A stretch of 64,000 nucleotides of DNA from NCBI RefSeq assembly GCF_016907695.1, contig NZ_JAFBCK010000001.1:7056001-7120000 (forward strand). The letters run 5' to 3'. The stretch is from Actinokineospora baliensis. GTDB lineage: Bacteria > Actinomycetota > Actinomycetes > Mycobacteriales > Pseudonocardiaceae. The number at the start of each line of letters is the position of its first letter. Position 1 is the stretch's first letter. A program made the translations under genes and the position numbers. Positions 35,888 to 43,853 of the stretch are shown here, piece after piece. The notes under the pieces are model-generated. The model saw only the letters and a program-made list of their open reading frames with translations, did not search any database and was not told the origin of the DNA.

Positions 35888-37408
35888 ATGTCCGAGCGGT
35901 CGGTCCTCGACGGCGGGCCAGCTCCCCAGCTGGACGCGCAGTGCCTCGGCGAACTGCTGCCCAGGGCGGCGGCCCGCTCGATCGAGCCGTCGATCCACCT
36001 GATCGCCGCCGACGGCGCGCAGACCCGGCTCTCCTACGCCGACCTGCTCGACGCCGCCGCGCGGGTGCTGGGCGGGTTGCGCCAGGCGGGTGTGCGGGTG
36101 GGTGAGCGGGTGGTGGTCCACCAGGCCGACAACCAGGACCTGCTGGTCGCGTTCTGGGCCTGCGTGCTCGGCGGTTTCGTCGCCGTGCCCGCGGTGGCGG
36201 TCCCGAGCGGGCCCGGGTACCGGTGGCTGGTGGCCGACGAGCCGCTGCCGCGCGGGCCGCGCTGGGTCGGTCCGGTGGCGCGGTTGCTGGCGCACGCGCC
36301 CGACAAGGACTGGGTGCAGACCGAACTCGACGACGTCGTCCTGCTCACCACCACGGCGGGCAGTTCCGGACCGGTCAAGACCGTGGCGCTGACCAACCGC
36401 GCGGTGCTGAGCCGCTCGGCGGCCACCATCGAGGACAACGACCTCGACGAGCACGAGGTCACCTTCAACTCCATGCCGCTCGACCACGTCGGCGGGCTGG
36501 TCATGTTCCACCTGCGGGACGTGCAGTTGGCCTGCGCCCAGGTGCACGCGCACCGGCTGTGGATCACCGGTGACCCGGCGCGCTGGCTCGACATCGCCGA
36601 CCGCTTCGGCGTGACCGTCGCCTGGGGCACGACCTCGGCGCTGGAGGCGATCGCGGCGCGGGCGGACTCGGGCACCTGGGACCTGTCCGGGCTGCGGTAC
36701 GTGATGAACGGCGGCGAACCCGTGCTGGCGGCGACGATCCGCCGGTTCACCGCCGCGTTGGCGCCCTTCGGCCTGCCCGCCACAGCGGTGCGGCCCGGCT
36801 GGGGCATGTCCGAGACCGCCGCAGGCGTCATCGATCACCGCGTGGACCCGGCTCGGGTCACCGACCCGGTGCCGGTGGGCACACCGCACGCGGGCATCGC
36901 CGTGCGGGTCGTCGACGAGGACGGCGCCGTCGTCCCCGTTGGTGCGCAAGGGCGGATGCAGATCCGTGGCGACTCGGTCACCCCCGGTTACACCGACGGC
37001 ACCGCGTCGCCGTTCACCGAGGACGGTTGGCTCGACACCGGCGACCTCGCCGTGGTGCGCGACGGGGCGCTCACCATCACCGGCACCACCGCGGGCGCGC
37101 TGACCGTCGACGGCGCGGTCCACCACGCGAGCGCGATCGAGGCGACCGTGTCCGAACTCCCCGGCGCCCGCAAGGGATCCGTCGGCGCCACCGTCGGCGA
37201 CGACGGACTTGTCCTGTTCCTGGAAGGGAATCCGGACGAAGCGGCGGTGCGCGCCGCGGTGCTGGCCGCGCACGGCCTCACCCCGGCCAGACTGGTCCTG
37301 TTGGCCGACGGGGAGTTCCCCAAGACCCGTACCGGAAAGCCGCGCCGCGCGGCACTGCGGGAACTGACCTCCACAAGCGACAGTCTGTCATCAACACACC
37401 CCCACTGA
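35888..37408 (+). CDS. AMP-dependent acyl/aryl-CoA synthetase-like adenylating enzyme
   Basis: A 506-residue ANL-superfamily enzyme. The P-loop-like TTTAGSSGPVKTVALTN (about 156-172), the GWGMSET motif, the DGWLDTGD ATP-ribose motif (about 379-386) and the C-terminal catalytic lysine in FPKTRTGKPRR are all present. It should activate a carboxylic acid as acyl-AMP and transfer it to CoA or a carrier. An AAGGAGG ribosome site five bases before the ATG at 35888 decides the start over an upstream ATG. It is followed without a gap by the SnoaL-like gene. Substrate unknown. Confidence 0.85.
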   Translation: MSERSVLDGGPAPQLDAQCLGELLPRAAARSIEPSIHLIAADGAQTRLSYADLLDAAARVLGGLRQAGVRVGERVVVHQADNQDLLVAFWACVLGGFVAVPAVAVPSGPGYRWLVADEPLPRGPRWVGPVARLLAHAPDKDWVQTELDDVVLLTTTAGSSGPVKTVALTNRAVLSRSAATIEDNDLDEHEVTFNSMPLDHVGGLVMFHLRDVQLACAQVHAHRLWITGDPARWLDIADRFGVTVAWGTTSALEAIAARADSGTWDLSGLRYVMNGGEPVLAATIRRFTAALAPFGLPATAVRPGWGMSETAAGVIDHRVDPARVTDPVPVGTPHAGIAVRVVDEDGAVVPVGAQGRMQIRGDSVTPGYTDGTASPFTEDGWLDTGDLAVVRDGALTITGTTAGALTVDGAVHHASAIEATVSELPGARKGSVGATVGDDGLVLFLEGNPDEAAVRAAVLAAHGLTPARLVLLADGEFPKTRTGKPRRAALRELTSTSDSLSSTHPH

Positions 37409-37420
37409 ATGAGGAGAATC

Positions 37421-37912
37421 GTGTACGTCACCACGGAGCAGGCCCTCGGCGCCGACACCGCGTCCGCACTGCGGGAACTGGTCGACCGCCAGGAGATCGT
37501 CGACACCCTGCACCGCTTCGCCTTCGGCCGCGACCTGCACGACCGCGCGCTGTTCGAGTCCGCGTTCACCGCCGACGCCGAGTTCGACTTCCGGCCCGCC
37601 GCCACCAAGTGCGGGCTCGAGGTGCCGCTGTTCGAGGGCATCGAGATGATCGCGGCCATCGTCCTCGACCCGCGCCTGCACACCACCCACAGCGTCACCA
37701 ACACCCGGGTGAGCGTCGACGGCGACACCGCCAGCCTCTCGGCGATCGTCGAGGCCCAGCACCTGCCCGCCGACGACCACAGCAGGCACGCCCTGCTCAA
37801 GAACCTCTACGCCGCCACCCTCGTGCGCGACGGCCAGCGCTGGCGCATCAAGCACGTCCGCATCGACAACGTCTGGTACACCGGCGACCCCCAGGTCATC
37901 GTCGGCGGCTAG
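37421..37912 (+). CDS. SnoaL-like (NTF2-fold) protein
   Basis: A 163-residue protein with the SnoaL_4 pattern: VDRQEIVDTLHRFAFGRDLHDRALFESAFTADAEFDF (key motifs DRQEI and FGRDxxD) at residues 25-62, and the beta-rich ending WRIKHVRIDNVWYTG. Such small alpha+beta barrels act as isomerases, cyclases, dehydratases or hydroxylation partners in aromatic and polyketide pathways. The GTG at 37421 is preferred to the ATG at 37409 because AGGAG lies five bases before it. Likely co-transcribed with the adenylating enzyme. Confidence 0.75.
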   Translation: MYVTTEQALGADTASALRELVDRQEIVDTLHRFAFGRDLHDRALFESAFTADAEFDFRPAATKCGLEVPLFEGIEMIAAIVLDPRLHTTHSVTNTRVSVDGDTASLSAIVEAQHLPADDHSRHALLKNLYAATLVRDGQRWRIKHVRIDNVWYTGDPQVIVGG

Positions 37913-38015
37913 TAACACTCCCTCCCGCCACCCGCCCCCACATCCCCACCCGGCATCGCCCCCGGCCTGGCAGGGAACCTCACCAGCCCGCCCCACCGAG
38001 CCAGCCCACCCCACT

Positions 38016-38160
38016 GCTCGATGGGGCGGACTTGGTTTGCGTGGGGTGGCGTCGTCCGTAGCGTTGTGCGCTGCAGGGCCATGCTCTTCGGCCCCAGCTT
38101 TGCGGTCCTGCCACGGGCGGCGCAGGGGGCCCCGCGCAAACCAAGTTCGCCCCATCGAGC
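38016..38160 (+). repeat. Structured 145-bp repeat, copy 1 (long terminal inverted repeats)
   Basis: Begins GCTCGATGGGGCGGACTTGG and ends with its inverted partner; about 31-bp arms. The only two non-Watson-Crick positions in the arms are G/T pairs that would be G-U wobbles in a plus-strand RNA. The inside holds a conserved GTCCGTAGCGTTGTGCG and CCACGGGCGGCGCAGG, plus a small inner stem (GGGCC / GGCCC). It is MITE-like in shape but has no obvious target-site duplication. Confidence 0.75.
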
Positions 38161-38254
38161 ACACCCCACCCACCACGAACCGACCCCGCCAACCCGGCCC
38201 ACCGAGTCAACCCCGCCAGCCCAGCACCGCTCCCAGGAACCCTCGGTGCCAGAT

Positions 38255-38399
38255 GCTCGATGGGGCGGACCTGTTTTGCGTGGGGTGGTGCTGTCCGTAG
38301 CGTTGTGCGCGGACAGGGCCACGCTTTTCGGCCCCAGCTTTGCGGTCCTGCCACGGGCGGCGCAGGGGCCCCGCGCAAAACAGGTTCGCCCCATCGAGC
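38255..38399 (+). repeat. Structured 145-bp repeat, copy 2
   Basis: Same length and orientation as copy 1, roughly 90% identical. In the arms ACTTGGTTTG of copy 1 is ACCTGTTTTG here, and the opposite arm carries both matching changes, so pairing is retained. The two G-U wobble positions are at the same places as in copy 1. Confidence 0.75.
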
Positions 38400-38457
38400 C
38401 CACCGCACCACCACGGACCGGCCCCGATGGCGCAGCCGAGGCGGCCATCAAACGACC

Positions 38458-38489
38458 AACGGCCCCGGGATGTTCATCCCGGGGCCGTT
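38458..38489. terminator. Terminator hairpin of the monooxygenase gene
   Basis: Perfect 15-bp arms AACGGCCCCGGGATG and CATCCCGGGGCCGTT with a two-base loop, 15 bases beyond the monooxygenase stop on the minus strand; can act for both directions. Confidence 0.75.
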
Positions 38490-38503
38490 GCGCTGTCAGG
38501 AAC

Positions 38504-39700
38504 CTACTGCACGATCCCCAGGCTGAACGGGTTCTGCGGGGTGCCGCCGAGCAGGTGGGCGCCGACCGACTGCAGGACCTGGTCCTGGGCGATCACGTGC
38601 TGGCGCATGGTCTGGGTGTCGCGCAGCCAGCGGTCCATCGGGGACGGCTTGTAGATGGCGGTGGTGGCGACCAGGTCGCAGAGCTTGGCGACGATGTCGC
38701 GGGCGACGCGGAAGGAGTTGGTGCGGGCCAGGACCGTGGCCACGCGCTGGTCGGGGGTGAGCTCGATGCCCGCGTTGAGCAGCTCCCACTGGGTGCGCAG
38801 GGAACCGTAGACCTGCTCGCGGACCGCGCCGAGCTCCATCTCCGCCTCGGCGATGGTGTACTGGATGCGGTAGATCTCCGCCCACGGCACGCCGCTCATC
38901 CGGTCGGTGCGGTTGACCGCGAGGTCGCGGACGAAGTCGAGGGCGGCGCGGGCGACGCCGAGCGGGACGCCGGGCATGTTGCGCAGGATGGCGTCGGGGG
39001 TGGCGTTGGGGCCCGACACCGTGGCGGTGGCGAAGCTGAACGAGTGCGCCTCGGGGACGAACAGGTCGACCGCTTCGTAGTCGCGGCTGCCGCTGCCCGC
39101 CAGGCCGGTGGTGAACCAGGTGTCGTGCACGACGAACTGGTCGCGCCTGGCGATGAAGATGCGCCAGTGCATGGGCTGGCCGGTGGGGCTGGCCTCCGGC
39201 TCGCCGTCGGTGTGCACGAACGCGCCCGCCACCACGTAGTCGGCGTGGGTGATGCCGCTGCCGAAGCCCCAGCGGCCGTTGAGCCGGAACCCGCCTGCCA
39301 CCCGGTCGGCGCGGCCGATCGGCAGGATCAGGCCCGCGGTGACCGTGTCGTGGTCGGTGAACAGCTCCGCGGAGACCTCCTCGCCGAGGAACTGCGCGTA
39401 CAGCGGGGTGTCCATGCCGATCATGGCGCACCAGGCGGCGGAGGTGTCGCCGGTGGCCAGGGTCTCGATGAACTGGGTCTGCTCCATCGGGTTGAGCTCG
39501 GGGCCGCCCTTGTCCTTGGGCAGTGCGACGCGGAAGGCGCCGGTCGAGCGCAGCAGCTCGACCACGTCGGCGGGCAACGAGCGCTCGCGCTCGATGTCCA
39601 CGGACCGCTCGCGCAGCAGCGGCACGGCGGCCTTGGCCCTGGCGAGCACGTCCTGCGCGGTGAGCGGCGCGGTGGTCTCTACGGTGTCGACAACGGTCAT
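38504..39700 (-). CDS. Acyl-CoA-dehydrogenase-fold flavin monooxygenase (HsaA/HpaH type)
   Basis: A 398-residue member of the group D flavin-dependent monooxygenases, which share the acyl-CoA dehydrogenase fold. Visible: the N-terminal helical domain (LLRSTGAFRVALPKDKGG), the middle beta domain (RLNGRWGFGSGITHADYVVAGA, key motif GRWGFGSG), and the C-terminal four-helix bundle with RDIVAKLCDLVATTAIYKPSPMDRWLRD (typical end of HsaA-like proteins). It would hydroxylate an aromatic or related substrate using reduced flavin supplied by the reductase two genes upstream. It is the last gene of a three-gene unit with the FAD oxidase and flavin reductase. Confidence 0.85.
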   Translation of the reverse strand: MTVVDTVETTAPLTAQDVLARAKAAVPLLRERSVDIERERSLPADVVELLRSTGAFRVALPKDKGGPELNPMEQTQFIETLATGDTSAAWCAMIGMDTPLYAQFLGEEVSAELFTDHDTVTAGLILPIGRADRVAGGFRLNGRWGFGSGITHADYVVAGAFVHTDGEPEASPTGQPMHWRIFIARRDQFVVHDTWFTTGLAGSGSRDYEAVDLFVPEAHSFSFATATVSGPNATPDAILRNMPGVPLGVARAALDFVRDLAVNRTDRMSGVPWAEIYRIQYTIAEAEMELGAVREQVYGSLRTQWELLNAGIELTPDQRVATVLARTNSFRVARDIVAKLCDLVATTAIYKPSPMDRWLRDTQTMRQHVIAQDQVLQSVGAHLLGGTPQNPFSLGIVQ

Positions 39701-39717
39701 TGCGTGCCCTTCCTGGC

Positions 39718-41163
39718 CTAGAGGTAGCGACCGGGCGCGATGACCCCGGTCGGGTCGAGGGAGTCCTTGAGCCGCCTGGCGAACGCCCTGGCGCTCGGTC
39801 GGCCCCCGACCCGGTCGATCCACCCGTGGTGGTCGACGTCGAGCCGGTAGGGCAGGAAGCCCTGCTCGGAGAACAGTTCGTACAACCGGTCCAGCGCGCG
39901 GTGCGCCGCTTGGGCGTCCGCCCGGTCGAACTTCATGGCGACGACGAGGTCCACCAGGTCGGCGCCGAGCACGTTGCCGGTGCCGCCCGCGAGGATCCCG
40001 GTGTCGGCGTGCACCTGGCCGAGCAGCTCCTCGGCCTTGACGACAGCCTCGGCGGTGAACGGCAGCAGGGGCAGGAAGAACAGGAAGCCCATGGCCGAGT
40101 CGAGCTTGTCGGCTGGCATCCCCATCTTCTGCTCGAAGACCCGGTCGGTGACGTCGGGGTCGCCGAGGTAGGAGCGCTCGACGAGGCTGGTGACCTCGTG
40201 GTGCTGGGCGGCCGGGTCGGTGGCGTCGGTGGTCGACACCTCGGTGAACACCCCGGAGCGGGTGGCCTCGTCGGCGAGGATCGCGCTCAGCGCGGCGACC
40301 GAGGCCTCGGTGCCGTCGACCGGGATGTGCAGCAGGAACTGGCCGGGGGCGCTGCCGTAGCCGCGCGCGGCGGTCGGGTTGTAGAACTTCGGCACCCCGG
40401 AGGCCAGCCCCTGGGCGACCCAGCGGCGCAGCAGCGCCGTCGCCGCGCCGAGGTTGTCCGGGGTGAAGTTGAGCCGCACCACGCGCAGCGCCTCCGGCCT
40501 GGGCAGCAGCCGGATGGTGGCGCCGGTGACCACGCCCAGGTTGGACTGGACGAACAGCTGCACCAGCGACGGGCCGAGGGTGTGCGGGTAGACCGGGGTC
40601 GTGCGGTCGTCCTCCGGCCACCAACCGACGTGCACGACCTCGCCGTCGGGCAGCACGACCTCCAGGCCGACCAGGTCCTCGACCCGCTGGTGGCGCAGGC
40701 CGACACCGCGGTCGAGCGCGTTGCCGAGCACGCTGGAGTGCGCGGTGGAGACGGTGACGTTGACCATCCGCTCGGTGTCGGCGAGCAGTCCGGCGAGGTG
40801 CCCCTGGGTGACGCCCGGTTCGACGACCGCCCAGCCCGCGGCCACGTCGATGTCGCGAATGGCCTTCAGGTCCGACAGGTCGAGCGCGATCACGTTGTCG
40901 GTGGCGGGTTCCCGCGAGCCCAGGCCCCAATTGCGCCCGGTGCTGAAGGCGTGCACCGAGACCGCGCCGCCGCTGGCCGCGACCGCCGCGACGACCTCGC
41001 GGGCCTGCTCGGCGGTGGCGGGCTTGACCGAGGCGAGCACCTCGCGCTGGCGGAACAGGCCGGTGTTGTCGCCCAGTCCGCCCCGGGTGACCCGGTCTGC
41101 GCCGACGACCCCCTCGACGGCGGCCAGCACCGCGCCGGTGCCGGTGGTCTGCGATGTGGTCAT
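39718..41163 (-). CDS. FAD-binding oxidoreductase of the VAO/PCMH family
   Basis: A 481-residue flavoprotein. The N-terminal PCMH FAD-binding domain (about 20-235) shows VKPATAEQAREVVAAV, AFSTGRNWGLGS and VEPGVTQGHLAGLL; the C-terminal half is the cap/4-cresol-dehydrogenase-like substrate domain, ending with the family signature DPTGVIAPGRYL. Relatives oxidise phenols, benzylic alcohols or amines, some with covalent FAD. The ATG overlaps the reductase stop (ATGA), and 17 bases separate its stop from the monooxygenase ATG, so the three proteins are made together. Confidence 0.82.
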   Translation of the reverse strand: MTTSQTTGTGAVLAAVEGVVGADRVTRGGLGDNTGLFRQREVLASVKPATAEQAREVVAAVAASGGAVSVHAFSTGRNWGLGSREPATDNVIALDLSDLKAIRDIDVAAGWAVVEPGVTQGHLAGLLADTERMVNVTVSTAHSSVLGNALDRGVGLRHQRVEDLVGLEVVLPDGEVVHVGWWPEDDRTTPVYPHTLGPSLVQLFVQSNLGVVTGATIRLLPRPEALRVVRLNFTPDNLGAATALLRRWVAQGLASGVPKFYNPTAARGYGSAPGQFLLHIPVDGTEASVAALSAILADEATRSGVFTEVSTTDATDPAAQHHEVTSLVERSYLGDPDVTDRVFEQKMGMPADKLDSAMGFLFFLPLLPFTAEAVVKAEELLGQVHADTGILAGGTGNVLGADLVDLVVAMKFDRADAQAAHRALDRLYELFSEQGFLPYRLDVDHHGWIDRVGGRPSARAFARRLKDSLDPTGVIAPGRYL

Positions 41164-41687
41164 CGGGTCCGAACCTCCCTGTCGAGCCGCGCGGCGCCGC
41201 CTGCGCCGACGGCGTGGTACTCCCCGTGCAGGAAAACCAGTGGTGGCCGCCGGTCCTGCGAGCCGGTGGCGAGCACGTCGCCGATGAGCAGCGTGTGGTC
41301 GCCGACCTCCACCGCCTGCCGCAGCCCGCACTCCAGCCAGCCGGGCCCGTCGAGGACCAGCGCGCCGGTGTGCTCACCGGCGACCGCGGACACCGTGGCC
41401 AGCGCGGCGCGCCGCTGCTCGCGGCCCGCGGCGAACGCCCTGGCCACGTCGGACGCCCCGATGTCCAAGATGGACAGTGCCCAGTGGCCGCTGACCAGCA
41501 GGTCGGTCAGGAAGACCGAGTCGCGGCGCAGGCACACCGACACCAGCGGCGGGTCGAGCGAGAGCGAGGTGAGCGAGTTGACCGTCACCGCGTCGTGCTC
41601 TGGTCCGTTCGGACCATCCACCCTGGTGGTCATCACGCACACCCCGGTGGCGAAGTTCCGCATGGCCACGCGCAAGTCAACGCCCAC
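41160..41687 (-). CDS. Flavin reductase (two-component monooxygenase partner)
   Basis: A 175-residue flavin reductase domain protein. FATGVCVMTTR and the DAVTVNSLTSLSLDPPLVSVCL block (key motif TVNSLTSLSLDPP) are diagnostic for the HpaC/HsaB family, and the C-terminal PLVFLHGEYH matches as well. It uses NAD(P)H to make reduced FMN/FAD for the downstream HsaA-type monooxygenase. The GTG at 41687 has GAAGGAG about five bases upstream. It overlaps the FAD oxidase gene by four bases. Confidence 0.87.
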   Translation of the reverse strand: MGVDLRVAMRNFATGVCVMTTRVDGPNGPEHDAVTVNSLTSLSLDPPLVSVCLRRDSVFLTDLLVSGHWALSILDIGASDVARAFAAGREQRRAALATVSAVAGEHTGALVLDGPGWLECGLRQAVEVGDHTLLIGDVLATGSQDRRPPLVFLHGEYHAVGAGGAARLDREVRTR

Positions 41688-41892
41688 CGCAGGCTCCTTC
41701 TCGGACGAGTCTTGTTCGGTCGATGCCGTACCGGGGCCGCGCTCAGCGACCGTGCGGGCGGCCGGCGATCCCCATCACCGGCTCCTGCCCGTGCCCCGCT
41801 CAACCGATAGTATTCGGGTGGTTGCGCCTGCCGTCGTGCTTGCGCGCACGCTCTCTGCTCATTTCACGCACAGGACCAAGGGGTGCTCAGCC

Positions 41893-42381
41893 ATGGCTGG
41901 CAAGGGGTTCGACACCGAGACCGGACTGGCCAAGGTGGCCGCGTTGGCGTCCACACAGGACTGGCTCGCGGTGCTGGTCACACAGCGCGCGAGCGGTGAA
42001 CCGGCCACCTCGGTGGTCAACGTGGGACTGGTGGACCACCCGGTGACCGGTGAGCGCGTCCTCGCGCTCGTCTCGCGCGGCGGCACCACCAAACTGCGCA
42101 ACCTGCGCAGCACGCCGAAAGCGACGCTCGTCTTCCGCGCGGGCTGGGACTGGATCTCGGTGACCGGCGAGGTGGAGATCGCCGGACCCGATGACGCGCA
42201 CGAGGGCGTGTCCGCCGAACGGCTGCCGTCGTTGCTGCGGGAGATCTACACCGCCGCGGGCGGGCAGCACGACGACTTCGAGGTCTACGACCGGGAGATG
42301 GCCGCCGACCGGCGCGCCGCGGTGTTCGTCCGCCCGGGCCGGTTCACCAGCAACCCGACCCCGCACGACCGCGAGGACTAA
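41893..42381 (+). CDS. PPOX-class F420-dependent-type oxidoreductase
   Basis: A 162-residue split-barrel flavin/deazaflavin protein of the pyridoxamine-phosphate-oxidase-like superfamily. ASTQDWLAVLVTQRASGEPATSVVNVGLV at the N terminus and the TTKLRNLRSTPKATLVFRAGWDWISVTGEVEI core (key motif KLRNLRxxP) are typical of the F420-dependent TIGR03618-like group. Divergent from the flavin reductase; it may reduce an intermediate or protect the cell. No clear ribosome site besides an AGG-rich stretch 15 bases before the ATG. Confidence 0.75.
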   Translation: MAGKGFDTETGLAKVAALASTQDWLAVLVTQRASGEPATSVVNVGLVDHPVTGERVLALVSRGGTTKLRNLRSTPKATLVFRAGWDWISVTGEVEIAGPDDAHEGVSAERLPSLLREIYTAAGGQHDDFEVYDREMAADRRAAVFVRPGRFTSNPTPHDRED

Positions 42382-42388
42382 AACCGAA

Positions 42389-42427
42389 CCGCGGTCCCGC
42401 CGCGCCAGCGGCGCGGCGGGACCGCGG
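42389..42427. terminator. Bidirectional terminator hairpin
   Basis: Perfect 18-bp arms (CCGCGGTCCCGCCGCGCC at 42389-42406; complement 42410-42427) with an AGC loop, directly after the PPOX stop and upstream of the convergent AraC gene's stop at 42498. Confidence 0.8.
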
Positions 42428-42497
42428 CCATCAGCACTGAAATCCTTTTGCCACAACAAACCTCCCGCAGTGGCAATGGAGCATTGGCCCTGACGGC

Positions 42498-43541
42498 TCA
42501 GCGCCACCCGGGGACAGCGCGGCCGATCGGGGTGAGCGTCGCGCAGTCCCCGCCGGTGCGGCGGTACTCCCTTGGCGAGACCCCGTACTTCATCCGGAAC
42601 AGCCTGCTCACCTGCGAGGCGTCCACCAGGCCCCAGCGCTCGGCGATGGCCGAGACGGTGAGGTGGTCGTAGCGGGGGTTGACCAGGTCGGTGCGCAGCC
42701 GCTCGAGGCGCTGGTCGCGGATCCAGCGGGCCGGGCTCGAGCCCTGCTCGGCGAACAGGACCTGCAGGTAGCGCAGGGAGATGTTGTGCCTGCGGGCCAG
42801 CATGGCCGGGCTCAGCGAGCTGTCGCCCATGTGCTCCTGGGCGTAGCCGCAGATCCGCAGCACGAGCAGCTGGCGGGCGGCGGCGGGGTCGACCACCTCC
42901 GAGCACAGCCGCTCGGCGAACAGCGTGGTGATCATGCCGCCGACGGTGGTGCCCAGCGGTTCGCGGGCCGCCTCGTCGAGTTCGGCCAGGTGGTAGCCCA
43001 GTGCGGCGAAGGTGTGGCTGGCCAGCGCGCCGACCCCGGTCTTGCCGTTCCACGGCGCGGCGGTGATGGAGCTGGTCTTCTGCGGGGTGACCCCCAGCGC
43101 CCGGTGCGGGGCGCGCACCCCGACCATGGTGAACGGCTGCGGCATGGCCAGCGTGTAGGGCCTGCTGCTGTCGAAGGCGACCAGGTCGCCGGTGCGCACG
43201 GTGATGTCGGTGCCGTCCTGGCACAGCCGCGCGGTGCCGTTGAGCAGGGTGACCACGTAGACGTGGCCGCCCTCGTTGCTGGCCACGCGGTCGTGGCGGA
43301 CCACCGCGTGCGGGTCGGCGGTGATCCGCGAGACGCGCAGGGTGCCGAACACCCTGGTGGCGATGGTGCCGCTGCCGAAGCGGTCCCGGTCGCCGACGAC
43401 CTGCAGCGTGCCGCACACCCGGCGGACCTCGTCACCCCACAGGTCGAACGCGCGCGCCGGTTCGACGACCGGCGTCGTGGCAACCACCGCGACGGACGCA
43501 CTGGTCACTGCGGGACCCCCCGGGATCTTCTGTCGGACCAT
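42498..43541 (-). CDS. AraC-family transcriptional regulator
   Basis: A 347-residue regulator. The N-terminal 200 residues form an AraC-binding/cupin-like domain (VRHDRVASNEGGHVYVVTLLNGTARL, RTGDLVAFDSSRPYTLAMP). The C-terminal 100 residues hold two HTH motifs: SPAMLARRHNISLRYLQVLFAEQG and VSAIAERWGLVDASQVSRLFRMKYGVSPREYRR (key motifs quoted in part). The ATG at 43541 is the best start; a GTG 33 bases downstream is an alternative. Overlapping inverted repeats sit just upstream. It likely controls the divergent FAD enzyme and aldolase, and possibly the monooxygenase unit. Confidence 0.85.
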   Translation of the reverse strand: MVRQKIPGGPAVTSASVAVVATTPVVEPARAFDLWGDEVRRVCGTLQVVGDRDRFGSGTIATRVFGTLRVSRITADPHAVVRHDRVASNEGGHVYVVTLLNGTARLCQDGTDITVRTGDLVAFDSSRPYTLAMPQPFTMVGVRAPHRALGVTPQKTSSITAAPWNGKTGVGALASHTFAALGYHLAELDEAAREPLGTTVGGMITTLFAERLCSEVVDPAAARQLLVLRICGYAQEHMGDSSLSPAMLARRHNISLRYLQVLFAEQGSSPARWIRDQRLERLRTDLVNPRYDHLTVSAIAERWGLVDASQVSRLFRMKYGVSPREYRRTGGDCATLTPIGRAVPGWR

Positions 43542-43853
43542 GGCCGGGCAAACTCCGCACGCGAGCGTACCGGAGCTGACTAACCAGGTGAGCTGGTTTT
43601 GGGAATCACCCAAAACCGTACAGCCAGATGCATCACAATCTGATCACTGTCGGTATACAGGGGGTCACTTATCGTCCATCAGGGGTTCGGCTGCGCTAAT
43701 TCGCAACTGACCGCGCGCGCGATCGCTAACTAGACCCGAACACCGACGGTAATGTAAGGCCGAACAGTGCGACAACGATGCTCTTTTTGCGCGCACTGAT
43801 TACGCCGGCTTGGCGTTTGACACCTCCGGGGGTTCGGATATCAAAGGGGGAGC
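43542..43853. promoter_or_regulatory. AraC / FAD-enzyme divergent promoter region with overlapping inverted repeats
   Basis: A 312-bp region that is AT-richer than its surroundings. Two inverted repeats overlap by four bases: AACCAGnnnnnCTGGTT at 43582-43598 and GGTTTTGGGnnnnnCCCAAAACC at 43595-43617. They cannot fold at the same time, and both lie 40-75 bp before the AraC start. A TTGACA box occurs at 43817-43822 before the FAD enzyme gene, but no good -10 partner is seen. Confidence 0.55.

Larger units (their letters stand above)
37913..38503. other. Convergent intergenic region with two hairpin elements
   Basis: A 591-bp region between the SnoaL-like gene and the convergent monooxygenase gene. 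It contains two 145-bp copies of a structured repeat (see separate entries) and the monooxygenase terminator at 38458-38489. The segments between the copies are C-rich and uninformative. Confidence 0.6.

Noticed and set aside
38016..38399. CRISPR array
   Set aside because: Only two long repeats with internal structure and no spacer periodicity; no cas genes in the window.
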